Positions 7,891-16,726 of a stretch of 37,517 bases of DNA are shown here, piece after piece. The notes below the pieces were generated by a model that made no database searches, was not told the DNA's origin, and saw only the letters and a program-made list of their open reading frames with translations. Source of the DNA: Nitrospirota bacterium. GTDB lineage: Bacteria > Nitrospirota > Thermodesulfovibrionia > UBA6902. The position numbers and the translations under genes were made by a program. The first letter of the stretch is position 1. Each line of letters opens with the position of its first letter. Location: positions 1 to 37,517 of the forward strand of contig JACQZF010000023.1 of NCBI GenBank assembly GCA_016213945.1. Reading direction: 5' to 3'.

Positions 7891-7981
7891 GTCATTCCGG
7901 CGGCTCCGTCCGGCCTACTGTTGGCTTGTCCGGAATCTTTCCTTCCACAAACAGGAAGGATTCCCGGCAAGCGGGAATGAC
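7891..7981. repeat. Dispersed palindromic repeat (GTCATTCC...GGAATGAC type), copy A
   Basis: A 91-bp unit starting GTCATTCCGGCGGC and ending GCGGGAATGAC, with internal inverted segments. It is closely related to the unit at 9865-9947 but in the opposite orientation. Repeats of this class are scattered through many environmental genomes and give 'SREGGNP' peptides when read in frame. Confidence 0.8.
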
Positions 7982-8011
7982 CTTATTCGATCTCATTCTC
8001 TATCTTTTTTA

Positions 8012-9778
8012 TCATTGAGAGGTTTCTCCCAAATGATAATAATAAAGTATGCTGCCCTTTGATAATTCTCCTGTAACGGCATTTCTAACGAATGTCATTA
8101 GATTGCCTTTGGCAACAATAAACAATTTTTTGCCTTCTATCCAGTAATCAGTAGCAGTGCCTGAAAGCTCCGACAAGAGCACCTTCTCCTCCATCGCGCT
8201 GCCATTCCACCAGAATGAGCGCGCCTCTCCCCCGCCAGTTCCAAGTCCCGGCACGTTAGGTGCCACAGGGACCCTGTCTACTGTAATAATCTCCTGCCCG
8301 CGTCCTGTTTTTACGGAGATGAGCCTGCCCCGGACAGCCCACTTTTTAGTGGGATTGGCTATTGAGCCTGTCTCGCTTTCAAATGTTAAGTAAGGTGCGC
8401 CGCAAGACTTGTCGCTTTGCCACATCAAATGTCCGTTGTAATCATACATCATTAAATAGCCTTTATCGTCAAATGTCATAATCTGCTTTTGCCCTTTTTC
8501 CTGCCAGTCGATGTAGGTAAAACCATAGACGTTAATACCTGCCGGCAGGTCAAGAGGCCTCTTTGGCTGATAGTCACCGTCTTTCCACTCAGCCTCATAA
8601 ACGGCGCCGTCAAATATTCTGCCTGGAGTAAACTTCTGCATCAGGAGAGTCCTGCCGCTCACCCTCAGAAAATACGGAATATCATCCTTTATTCTTTTGT
8701 AGCCTGATGAGGGATCATATTCCAGTACAAATGACTTTATTCTCATGTCGTCTTTTACCCTGACGTCGTTAGTCTTTATCGCGCTGCCCTCTATCATGGA
8801 TGTAACAAATATTTCAGCCTTGCCGTTATTATTTATATCCATGACATCTATTGACAGATGCCTTTCAGGGATGTTCCCCGATATGCTCCATAATTCCTGC
8901 AGGTCCTCTTTTAAATTATAAATGCTTATATTTTTACCGTCGCTCACGACAAGTTCCGTAATGCCGTTGTTATCAACGTCACCGGCCGCTATAAGCTGGC
9001 CCCCGGCAAGCTTGTAGCTTCCCCAAGGCTCCTTGTTTGATAATGAAGAGGTCAAAAACTCCTCCGCGGGAGCAAGCATATTGACTGCGCCGCCTGCAGC
9101 TTCTTCTATGTCCGCGAACATCTTTGCGTCTTCTGTCCAGTACAATCTCGTAGTTATAAATTTCTTTTCATCTTTAAAAGACGTTGAAAACAGGAGCATC
9201 ACTTCAGCGCCGAGCCCTTTTGCAAGTTTCACTAAATCTTCCGTGCTGCTGGACGGAGCGTATGATTCCAGAATTTCAAAACGTCCTGAATCTTTTATCG
9301 CGCTATAAAAATCCTCGGACAATTTCCAGTCTGATTTCTTATCCTGAAAAAATGCGAGTTTTACCTTTGATGTTGAAATCCTGATGGTGTCTCCGGCTTT
9401 TACGTCGCCCTGAACTATAGAACAGGCATATAATCCTTCACCCTGCTTTTCGTCCTTAACCTCGACTGTCCCCGTAAAGTCTTCCATGTCCGCGATCAAC
9501 TCATTTGTTATGGGATGATAAAAAGGTCTGCCCTTCCTGAAAACTGAAAAACGCATTCCCTTATTAACGCTCACTTCACCGTCCAGCCTTATCCTCACAA
9601 CTCCGTCTGCAACATCCGTAACAACACCGCTGACCGGACTAAAATAAGCAAGGACCGTCTCTTTTAAGCTTTTTACGGGATTGTCCGCTTCTGTGTTTTG
9701 AGGAGCGGCCTCAGACGCCGGCGTACAAAAGCAGGAAAAAACAATCAAGACAATAAATGCAATACAATTTTTTTTCAT
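8012..9778 (-). CDS. Exported FG-GAP/VCBS-like repeat protein, function unknown
   Basis: A 588-residue protein with a cleavable signal peptide (basic MKKN, hydrophobic core, likely cut after ASEA at about residue 24). An N-terminal segment at about 40-130 ('SPVSGVVTDVADGVVRIRL') resembles the small beta domains of FlgT-like secreted proteins. The middle has two calcium-binding FG-GAP-like loops, GDVDNNGITELVV and MDINNNGKAEIFV, followed by beta-rich sequence, so a beta-propeller exposed in the periplasm or on the surface is likely. No catalytic motif is visible. It lies between the MCE/Mla genes and uppS, and inverted copies of the same palindromic repeat flank it. A role in envelope maintenance is only inferred from position. 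Confidence 0.75.
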   Translation of the reverse strand: MKKNCIAFIVLIVFSCFCTPASEAAPQNTEADNPVKSLKETVLAYFSPVSGVVTDVADGVVRIRLDGEVSVNKGMRFSVFRKGRPFYHPITNELIADMEDFTGTVEVKDEKQGEGLYACSIVQGDVKAGDTIRISTSKVKLAFFQDKKSDWKLSEDFYSAIKDSGRFEILESYAPSSSTEDLVKLAKGLGAEVMLLFSTSFKDEKKFITTRLYWTEDAKMFADIEEAAGGAVNMLAPAEEFLTSSLSNKEPWGSYKLAGGQLIAAGDVDNNGITELVVSDGKNISIYNLKEDLQELWSISGNIPERHLSIDVMDINNNGKAEIFVTSMIEGSAIKTNDVRVKDDMRIKSFVLEYDPSSGYKRIKDDIPYFLRVSGRTLLMQKFTPGRIFDGAVYEAEWKDGDYQPKRPLDLPAGINVYGFTYIDWQEKGQKQIMTFDDKGYLMMYDYNGHLMWQSDKSCGAPYLTFESETGSIANPTKKWAVRGRLISVKTGRGQEIITVDRVPVAPNVPGLGTGGGEARSFWWNGSAMEEKVLLSELSGTATDYWIEGKKLFIVAKGNLMTFVRNAVTGELSKGSILYYYHLGETSQ

Positions 9779-9864
9779 AAGTTTTCTTCCGTAACCGGGG
9801 AATATTATAACTTATTCCAGTGTAAATTGAATTATGGTCCTGCAAACAAATATCCTGCAGGTCT

Positions 9865-9947
9865 GTCACTCCCGCTTGTCGGGAGTCCTTCCGTAAGAAA
9901 GATTCCGGACAAGCCAACAGTAGGCCGGACGGAGCCGCCGGAATGAC
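9865..9947. repeat. Dispersed palindromic repeat, copy B (inverted relative to copy A)
   Basis: Its reverse complement begins with the same ~50 bases as the unit at 7891 (GTCATTCCGGCGGCTCCGTC and onward through the TGTTGGCTTGTCCGGAATC segment). It lies upstream of the FG-GAP gene, so the two copies face each other across that gene. Confidence 0.8.
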
Positions 9948-10009
9948 AGGACAAATGTCTGCATTGGACATTAGATTTACAGCTTTCAAAAACTGACAGC
10001 CTTCAATGG

Positions 10010-11479
10010 CTAACGCAGGGCCGGCATTTTCCCCAATAAGTATTTTAAGTCCTCGTCCTCAAACTTCAAACCGCCGCCGAAATAGATTCCTCTACGGCTG
10101 GAATTCAGGAAATTATCAACGCCCGTACTTACGAAAAGAAACCTGAATATCCTGTAATCAACTCCAGCTCTTGCGTGCGCCCGCCTGGCATCCGCTTCCT
10201 TCGCGCTCAAATCCCATAAGTCGAATTTGGCCCTGCCCCTGTCTTCGTTAAAAAAGAAGTCTGCTCCAAAGCCGAAGGTATTTTCCGTCATTCCGATCCT
10301 GAGCGCAAGGTCTTTAAACCGTTGTGCGTATTGTGCTGAAAACTCGATTTTACTTGTCACTTCCTCCTCGGTTGTAGTGACTGCGTTTATCGTTTTATCG
10401 GTTTCTACTACAGAGCCCTTCGGATCTGTTATAACGCCTAAAATATAGTATTTGTCATTTTTGGGCTGTAGCGTGAGGTCAAAGTATCCTTTCCATTCCG
10501 CCTCACCCGTGTTGTATTCGGTATGGAAATCCAGGAAGGTCCTCATCCCGCTTGCGACGTCAAGCGACTTGCCCACCTCATCCGAAACCTTGCTCAGGGA
10601 GGTGTAGAGCTTTTCATCCTTTACAAGCTTGCCGAGGGTCCCCTCTCCGCTCTCTATCTTCCGGGCAATCTCGGTCACCGACTTTGAACCGGTCCTCAGA
10701 TTCTCCATGCTCTCCTTAAATGCGTATCTGTTTTCCTCCACTACTTCTTTTAAATCATTTACAAGCTTGCTCATATCATCTAAAAGCTTCGGCCCCTTGT
10801 CTCCCAGGTTCTTCCCTACCTTGCTCATATCGTCTACGAATCCCGGGCCCTTTTCAGAAAGCGCCTTTGTGAATATTTCAAGCTGGGCGATTATCTTGCG
10901 CAAAGAATCCTTGTTCTCTTTTGAGATTTGCTTTACGTCGCGGGTGATGTCCCTGAGATCATGAATCGTCTCCGTAAGCGACTGCCTCTCTTTTTCTCCA
11001 AAAACATTTTTCAGATTTTCCGCAAGGTCGCTGATATATGACGCAGCGGATGTCATCTTTTTCGCAAGCTCTTCAATATCGGCAGCGTGTGTAATATCCG
11101 TTATCGTATCGCCTGATTTCAGAAGCGGTTGATCAGGGGTGCCTCTTGAGAGGGCAAGATACCGGTCGCCGAGAAGACCTGACATCTTCAAAGACGCCCT
11201 TGTATTTTTGTACAGCTTAACGTCAGGATTTATGATGAGCGTGAGCCTTGCCTTGCCGTCCGTAAGAACAATCTTTTCAATTATCCCGACGTCAACGCCT
11301 GCAAGTTTAACATGAGACCTTTCATCAAGACCGCTTGCGTCATCAAATTCAGTGTAAAGTTTGTATCCCTTCTCCCACATAAAAGGCATTCTCCCGACCT
11401 TGAAAGTCATATACGAGAGAATAATGATTACCATGATTGCAAAAATCCCGACTTTCAGTTCTGCGGATACGTTTTTCAT
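10010..11479 (-). CDS. MCE/MlaD-family lipid transport protein with extra C-terminal domain
   Basis: A 489-residue periplasmic protein anchored by one N-terminal membrane helix (residues 9-25). The MCE domain follows at about 38-120 ('YTEFDDASGLDERSHVKLAGVDVG', 'MSGLLGDRYLALS'), then a long coiled-coil-prone helical stretch (about 130-310, with repeated 'KGPKLLDDMSKL'-like segments). A C-terminal beta-rich part from about 320 ('EWKGYFDLTLQPKNDKYYILG', 'GIYFGGGLKF') resembles an outer-membrane strand domain. MCE proteins form rings that carry phospholipids between the membranes with MlaE/MlaF-type ABC transporters, whose genes precede it. The start follows the family pattern 'ELKVGIF'. The C-terminal addition is the unusual point. 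Confidence 0.88.
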   Translation of the reverse strand: MKNVSAELKVGIFAIMVIIILSYMTFKVGRMPFMWEKGYKLYTEFDDASGLDERSHVKLAGVDVGIIEKIVLTDGKARLTLIINPDVKLYKNTRASLKMSGLLGDRYLALSRGTPDQPLLKSGDTITDITHAADIEELAKKMTSAASYISDLAENLKNVFGEKERQSLTETIHDLRDITRDVKQISKENKDSLRKIIAQLEIFTKALSEKGPGFVDDMSKVGKNLGDKGPKLLDDMSKLVNDLKEVVEENRYAFKESMENLRTGSKSVTEIARKIESGEGTLGKLVKDEKLYTSLSKVSDEVGKSLDVASGMRTFLDFHTEYNTGEAEWKGYFDLTLQPKNDKYYILGVITDPKGSVVETDKTINAVTTTEEEVTSKIEFSAQYAQRFKDLALRIGMTENTFGFGADFFFNEDRGRAKFDLWDLSAKEADARRAHARAGVDYRIFRFLFVSTGVDNFLNSSRRGIYFGGGLKFEDEDLKYLLGKMPALR

Positions 11480-11550
11480 ATTATTTCAATAAAGGAATTT
11501 TTCATTATTGATTATTTAGTGTCTGTCCATAATTGCTATTTATTAATTTT

Positions 11551-11630
11551 GTCATGCCCGAAGTCTTTAATCGGGCATCCAGAACTTATTTAAAAAACTG
11601 GATTCCCGCTCAACAGACTGCGGCAATGAC
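11551..11630. repeat. Dispersed palindromic repeat in the mlaF-mlaD gap
   Basis: Starts GTCATGCCCGAAGTCTTTAA, with CCCGA...TCGGG inverted arms, and ends GGATTCCCGCTCAACAGACTGCGGCAATGAC. The same family occurs at 21903-21979. It lies in the 185-base gap between mlaF and the mlaD-like gene and could act as a transcript end or stabiliser. Confidence 0.8.
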
Positions 11631-11664
11631 GGTAAATGGACACATTCTATTTATTGATAATTGC

Positions 11665-12426
11665 TCATCGCCTTTCAATCCCTTCAAGATGTATTGGCCC
11701 CACGGCCCTGCCTTCAATGAATTGCCTGACAACAGGGTCCGAAGTATTTTTGATCTCCTCTGTCTTTCCCCTGGCGATAATCACACCATTATAAAGCATG
11801 GCAATCGTATCTGCAATCTTGTACGCGCTCTTCATGTCGTGTGTAATCGCAACGGACGTTACATTTAATTTTTCTCTCATCTCTATGATGAGGTCGTTAA
11901 TTGCGTCGGCCATGATCGGGTCCAGTCCCGTGGTGGGTTCATCATAGAGGAGTATCTCCGGTTCCATTGCAATTGCCCTCGCAAGGCCCACCCTTTTGCG
12001 CATGCCTCCGGACAGTTCTGAAGGCATCACGTCCTCAATACCGACAAGGCCCACCATTTTGAGTTTTTGAACGGCGGCCTCTTTTATATCAGTATCGGAC
12101 ATATGCGTATGACGCTTTAAGCCGAACCCTACATTCTCCCACACGCTCATGGAATCAAATAACGCGGCAGCCTGAAACAGCATCCCGAACTTTTTCCTGA
12201 TTTCATTCAGATCATCTGCATTAAGCTGCGACAGGTCGGTCGAGTCAATTATCACGGTCCCCCTGTCCGGTTTCAAAAGTCCGATGATATGCTTAAGCAG
12301 CACGCTCTTGCCTGAGCCGCTGCCGCCGATCACAACAACGCTCTCTCCCTTTTCAACTTTCAGATTCACGCCGCGCAGGACTTCCTTGCCTTCAAAGGAT
12401 TTATATATGTCAACAAGCTCTATCAT
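11665..12426 (-). CDS. mlaF: MlaF-like ABC transporter ATPase
   Basis: A 253-residue cytoplasmic ATPase. Walker A is GGSGSGKS (about residues 34-41), the ABC signature is LSGGMRKRVGLARAI and Walker B is ILLYDEPTTGLDP, with 'ITHD' as the switch region. The LSGGM-R-KR-VGLARA form is typical of Mla/Ttg2A lipid transporters. I chose the ATG at 12426, which overlaps the mlaE stop as TGATG; a GTG start at 12438 would add four residues. It pairs with the permease immediately upstream and the MCE protein downstream. Confidence 0.93.
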   Translation of the reverse strand: MIELVDIYKSFEGKEVLRGVNLKVEKGESVVVIGGSGSGKSVLLKHIIGLLKPDRGTVIIDSTDLSQLNADDLNEIRKKFGMLFQAAALFDSMSVWENVGFGLKRHTHMSDTDIKEAAVQKLKMVGLVGIEDVMPSELSGGMRKRVGLARAIAMEPEILLYDEPTTGLDPIMADAINDLIIEMREKLNVTSVAITHDMKSAYKIADTIAMLYNGVIIARGKTEEIKNTSDPVVRQFIEGRAVGPIHLEGIERR

Positions 12427-13199
12427 CAGAACAGCCACGACGACAGGAAATAGTCGGATATAAGGATGGTCATTGACGACGCAACCACAGCTCCGGTTGT
12501 CGCGCGCCCGACGCCTTCAGCCCCGCCTCTCGTGTAAAAACCCTTGTAACAACTGATAAGCGTAAAGGCCGCGCCGAAAAAACATGCCTTGGTCAGCCCG
12601 TTGTATATATCATGCATTTCAAGGTAATCCCATGTGGCCCTCAAGTAAGCCTTTGAGCTTGCGCCAAGAAGAACAACTGTAACAAAATAACCTCCTATGA
12701 TCCCTACTATATCGGTCACAATAGCAAGTGCGGGGAGCATTATCATGCCGGACAAAAATCTCGGGACGACCAGATATTTCACCGGGTTTGTCGCAAGCGT
12801 CTCAAGGGCGTCAATCTGTTCGGTGACCTTCATTGTGCCCAGCTCTGCCGCCATAGCGGCGCCCGCACGCCCTGTGACAATCAACGCTGAAAGGACCGGG
12901 CCGAGTTCTCTCGTCATTGAAAGCGCGACTACGGAGCCAACAAGCCCCTCTGCTCCGAAACGCTTGAAACCCGTGAAGCTTTGAAGCGCAAGCACCATGC
13001 CGGTAAACACCGCCGTGACCAGGACCACAGGCAGCGAATTAACGCCTATCTCCTGCATCTGCTTTAAAAGGTTTCTTATCTCAAAGGGAGGCTTGAATAT
13101 TTCTTTAAAAACGGAATAAAGGAGAAGCATGCACCTGCCGATGCCTTCAACAGGCTTCTCTATGAGAGCGCCAAAGAGTTCAATAAGTTTTAAAAGCAT
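12426..13199 (-). CDS. mlaE: MlaE-like ABC transporter permease
   Basis: A 257-residue inner-membrane permease with the MlaE core motifs 'TREGP'-like SMTRELGPVLSALIVTGRAG, then AAMAAELGTMKVTEQIDALE, and five to six membrane segments. It works with MlaF and the MCE protein in phospholipid traffic between the membranes. I start at the ATG at 13199 because the protein then begins MLLKLIELFG, as relatives do. A TTG at 13253 would overlap the rodA stop by four bases and add 18 atypical residues, so coupling to rodA by re-initiation is possible. Confidence 0.92.
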   Translation of the reverse strand: MLLKLIELFGALIEKPVEGIGRCMLLLYSVFKEIFKPPFEIRNLLKQMQEIGVNSLPVVLVTAVFTGMVLALQSFTGFKRFGAEGLVGSVVALSMTRELGPVLSALIVTGRAGAAMAAELGTMKVTEQIDALETLATNPVKYLVVPRFLSGMIMLPALAIVTDIVGIIGGYFVTVVLLGASSKAYLRATWDYLEMHDIYNGLTKACFFGAAFTLISCYKGFYTRGGAEGVGRATTGAVVASSMTILISDYFLSSWLF

Positions 13200-13249
13200 T
13201 TTATGGGAATTGATTATACGATATTTTGAAGGTTCTTGAAAGCAGGAAA

Positions 13250-14371
13250 TCAATAATACGACGCGAATCTCCGCATCCTAACATTTTCAATAATACTGAG
13301 CGCAAGGAAATTGGAGAGCAGGGCTGTCCCGCCGTAGCTCATCAGAGGCAAAGGGATGCCGACGACGGGCATTAATCCGAGCGTCATCCCGACATTGACA
13401 ATGAAATAAAAAGAAAACATATACGTCACTCCGAGGGCGAGATAAGTCCCTTCAATGTCCCTTGACTGTTTTGCGGTCTCAAACCCGCGCCATATGATAA
13501 ACAGATAACTCGTGAACAGGACCAGGCTGCCGATAAATCCCCATTCTTCAGCGAATATTGAAAAGATGAAATCCGTATGGTTCTCAGGCAAAAACCTGTA
13601 AGGCCCCTGAGTGCCTCTCAGGTATCCTTTGCCAAGAAAACCGCCTGCCCCGATGGAGACCTTCGATTGAGCTACATGATAACCGATACCCTGAGGGTCC
13701 ACCTGCGGGTCAATGAATGCGATGATCCTGTTTTTCTGGTAATCTTTTAATCCGCCCCAGAGAAATTTACCTGCTACAGGCGTGGCTATCAGGCCGATGA
13801 CAACAACTGTAATGAGTATCTTTTTTTCGATCCCCACGGTCAAGACCATTGCGGTAAAGATGAATATTAAAATCAGCATGGTCCCAAGGTCCGGCTGTTT
13901 CAGTATAAGAATTGCGGGAAAAATGAGAAAGCCGGCCAGCATCCTCAGCAGTTGCTTTGATCCGAGTTTGATTCCCTGTTCCAGGCCGGAAAGATAACGC
14001 GCAAGGGCCCCGACAAAAAAAAGCTTGAAAAACTCCGAAGGCTGAAATGACAAAAACCCGAGGTTGATCCATCTCTGCGCTCCCATGCCTTTTCTCCCGG
14101 CGATAAGAACAAATACGAGAAGGACAACACCCAGTATGTAAAATATATGGGCAAACCTGACAAGCCACCTGTAATCAAAGATCAGCATGAGAGAAAAGCA
14201 GACAAGACTGAGAATGATCCAGTTAAGCTGCTTCAGGTAAAAAGGATGCTGTTCGGCCTCAAGCAAAGGTCTTGTGGCGCTGAAGATCGTCATTAATCCT
14301 ATCAGGGCCAGTATAATAACCATAAGCAGAAAACCCCAGTCAAAATCTTTCAATAACCTGCGGTCTATCAT
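13250..14371 (-). CDS. rodA: RodA, SEDS peptidoglycan glycosyltransferase
   Basis: A 373-residue polytopic inner-membrane protein of the FtsW/RodA/SpoVE family that polymerises glycan strands in the elongasome. It shows 'FQPSEFFKLFFV', the periplasmic loop 'GFLGKGYLRGTQGPYRFLPE' followed by NHTDFIFSIFAEEWGF, and 'PVVGIPLPLMSYGGTALL' near the C terminus, all signatures. It is directly downstream of its cognate transpeptidase gene mrdA. Confidence 0.95.
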   Translation of the reverse strand: MIDRRLLKDFDWGFLLMVIILALIGLMTIFSATRPLLEAEQHPFYLKQLNWIILSLVCFSLMLIFDYRWLVRFAHIFYILGVVLLVFVLIAGRKGMGAQRWINLGFLSFQPSEFFKLFFVGALARYLSGLEQGIKLGSKQLLRMLAGFLIFPAILILKQPDLGTMLILIFIFTAMVLTVGIEKKILITVVVIGLIATPVAGKFLWGGLKDYQKNRIIAFIDPQVDPQGIGYHVAQSKVSIGAGGFLGKGYLRGTQGPYRFLPENHTDFIFSIFAEEWGFIGSLVLFTSYLFIIWRGFETAKQSRDIEGTYLALGVTYMFSFYFIVNVGMTLGLMPVVGIPLPLMSYGGTALLSNFLALSIIENVRMRRFASYY

Positions 14372-14412
14372 TTATTCGCAATTCCTAATTCGCAATTCCT
14401 AATTTTTGAATT

Positions 14413-16254
14413 TTATCCGGCGTTCGGCTTTGCCTGTTCCTGATTTTCCGGGACCTGCTCCTCCTGCTTCTGCTCCCCGGTATTCTGGTTTTCCTGCTCC
14501 ACGTCCTCGCTGTCTTTCTTCGGAGGATTGAAGTATGTCTCTATCACCCTCTTTGCTATGGGCGCGGCAGTGGAGCCGCCGTGGCCGCCGTGCTCAACAA
14601 AGACGGATACGGCTATCTCCGCATTATATTGAGGAGCAAAGGACACAAACCATGCATGGTCCTGAAATTCATCAGGGAGGTATTTCCCTTTTACAGCTCC
14701 TCCGATGACCTGTGCAGTGCCTGTCTTACCGCCGATACTGACAATACCTGAACGCGCAGCCCTGCCGGTGCCTCCGCCTTCATAGACAACGCCGATAAGT
14801 CCCCTTTTGACTAATTCAACGTACTCCGGATTTATATCCGCAACACTCTCAGGCTCCGCTTCAATGTCTTCATCCTTTACAAGATGCGGCTTAAACAGCT
14901 TCCCTCCGTTTACCACCGCAGCCATCATCCTGGCCATCTGTATCGGCGTAACGGAAAGATACCCCTGTCCAATCGCGACACTGAGCGTCTCGCCCTGATA
15001 CCATTTTTCTTTCCTGGCTTTGAGTTTCCATTTAGTGGAGGGAACAAGCCCTGACGCCTCGCCGTCAAGCTCAATCCCCGTGGGCCTGCCGAGCCCTAAT
15101 GCCGAGGCATACTTGGCAATCGTGTCTATGTTTATCCTCTTTCCGATTTCATAAAAATACACGTCGCATGATTCAACAATCGCCCTGTGGAGGCTGACAC
15201 CTCCGTGCCCACCGTCTTTCCAGCATCTGAAGACCCTTCCAAAGGTAGTTGCTCCGCCGCAAAAAAACGGCGTGCTCTCCGTAACGGTCCCCTTTTCAAG
15301 GGCGGCAAGCGCAGTAACTATTTTGAAGGTTGAGCCTGGAGGGAAATGGTTCTGTATCGCCCTGTTCATCAAAGGTTTCCTCGGGTCGTTAAGCAGCTCT
15401 TTCCAGTCCTTTGAATTTATGCCTCCGACAAAGAGATTAGGATTAAATGAAGGGGCGCTGACCAGCGCTAATACCTCGCCGGTATCGGCCTTGACGGCAA
15501 CTACGGCTCCGGACTTGTCTTCAAGCGCTTTCTCGGCTTCTGACTGAACATTGATGTCAAGGGTGAGTTTGATATCATTGCCTCTTACAGGCTTCTGTAT
15601 CCTTACAAATTTAATTACATTACCAAGCGCGTCGACCTCTACAATCTTCTTGCCGGGTGTGCCTCTCAGTGTGCTGTCATATCTTTTCTCAATTCCAAAC
15701 TGCCCTATATAGTCCTGCCTGGGGACATCGCTGTATTCCGGAGTGCTTAATTGTTTCGGGGTGGGATTACCGAGATAACCCAGGACGTGACTCGCTGTTT
15801 GCCCGTAGAGATATTCCCTGGCGCTCGTCACTTCCACCTGCAGCCCCGGAAAATCAATCTTCTTTGCCTCTATCTTTGCGACTTCTTCAAATGAGACATC
15901 CTGCCTTAGTTTAATGGCTTCAAAAGGGTTCTCAGTCGCCCTGGCCCGCTTCTTAATTTCCTCTGCTGTAAGCACTACAAGCTTTCCCAGCTCTGAAAGA
16001 ATTTCATAATCCTTCGGTATGTCCTCTTTGACGATTGACACGTCAAAAGACATGACGTTTTTCACAAGGGGATTATCATTCCTGTCATAGATCACACCTC
16101 TTGGCGCGGGGACATCAACGACCCGCAGCCTGTTGCGCTCATCAAGCTTTTTGTATTCGCTGCCCTTTATTACCTGAAGGTGCCAGAGCCTCAGGACGAA
16201 GATGCAGAATATACAGAGCAGGACATAGAAAGCAGTGTTTATTTTTTTGTCCAT
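14413..16254 (-). CDS. mrdA: Penicillin-binding protein 2 (elongation transpeptidase)
   Basis: A 613-residue protein with one N-terminal membrane anchor (about residues 8-26). A pedestal/dimerisation domain begins at 'PRGVIYDRND' and the transpeptidase domain carries STFK (308-311, active serine), SCD (362-364) and KTGTAQ (510-515). It cross-links peptidoglycan in lateral wall growth with RodA and MreBCD. The C terminus is a Glu/Gln-rich tail of about 35 residues with no recognised function. Start at ATG 16254, two bases after the mreD stop codon. Confidence 0.96.
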   Translation of the reverse strand: MDKKINTAFYVLLCIFCIFVLRLWHLQVIKGSEYKKLDERNRLRVVDVPAPRGVIYDRNDNPLVKNVMSFDVSIVKEDIPKDYEILSELGKLVVLTAEEIKKRARATENPFEAIKLRQDVSFEEVAKIEAKKIDFPGLQVEVTSAREYLYGQTASHVLGYLGNPTPKQLSTPEYSDVPRQDYIGQFGIEKRYDSTLRGTPGKKIVEVDALGNVIKFVRIQKPVRGNDIKLTLDINVQSEAEKALEDKSGAVVAVKADTGEVLALVSAPSFNPNLFVGGINSKDWKELLNDPRKPLMNRAIQNHFPPGSTFKIVTALAALEKGTVTESTPFFCGGATTFGRVFRCWKDGGHGGVSLHRAIVESCDVYFYEIGKRINIDTIAKYASALGLGRPTGIELDGEASGLVPSTKWKLKARKEKWYQGETLSVAIGQGYLSVTPIQMARMMAAVVNGGKLFKPHLVKDEDIEAEPESVADINPEYVELVKRGLIGVVYEGGGTGRAARSGIVSIGGKTGTAQVIGGAVKGKYLPDEFQDHAWFVSFAPQYNAEIAVSVFVEHGGHGGSTAAPIAKRVIETYFNPPKKDSEDVEQENQNTGEQKQEEQVPENQEQAKPNAG

Positions 16255-16255
16255 A

Positions 16256-16726
16256 TCATCTCTTCCACTTTCTTCTCTCCCTGTTAAACACCGGGAACAT
16301 TACCAGCGCGGCCAGAATAGTGTATATAACTTCCATCACTGAAATGCCCCAGGGCCTGTCGGCAAATGACACTTTTGAAAAGGTCTCAAAACATATGTGC
16401 ACCAGAAATATATTGACCACTGAAAATATTGCGATTGTTATAGCGCTGATCGTTGCATTCCATTCAAATAAATTTTCCCTGACCGCGCTTATAAGAAACG
16501 CGGCAATGGACTTGCTGATAATATGAGGACCGAAAATAAACCCGTTTGCGGTATCGATCAGGATGCCTGTCAATGCGCCGTAAGTTACGCCTTTGACCTG
16601 CCCGTACCTCACTGAGTAAAAACATACAAGCACGAGCGCGAGGTCCGGTTTTATGCCGTGGAAGAATATGGACTGTGCTGTTAGCGCAAGATAAGCAAGG
16701 ATGATGTAAATTAACAACGGCTTCAT
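16256..16726 (-). CDS. mreD: Rod shape-determining protein MreD
   Basis: A 156-residue hydrophobic protein with about five membrane segments and the MreD features 'GIKPDLALVLVCFYSVRYG' followed by 'GALTGILIDTANGFIFG'. It belongs to the elongasome core with MreC. The start overlaps the mreC stop by four bases and mrdA follows after one base. Confidence 0.9.
   Translation of the reverse strand: MKPLLIYIILAYLALTAQSIFFHGIKPDLALVLVCFYSVRYGQVKGVTYGALTGILIDTANGFIFGPHIISKSIAAFLISAVRENLFEWNATISAITIAIFSVVNIFLVHICFETFSKVSFADRPWGISVMEVIYTILAALVMFPVFNRERRKWKR

Noticed and set aside
13200-13253. mlaE start at TTG 13253
   Set aside because: It adds 18 residues not typical of MlaE; ATG 13199 gives the usual family N terminus.
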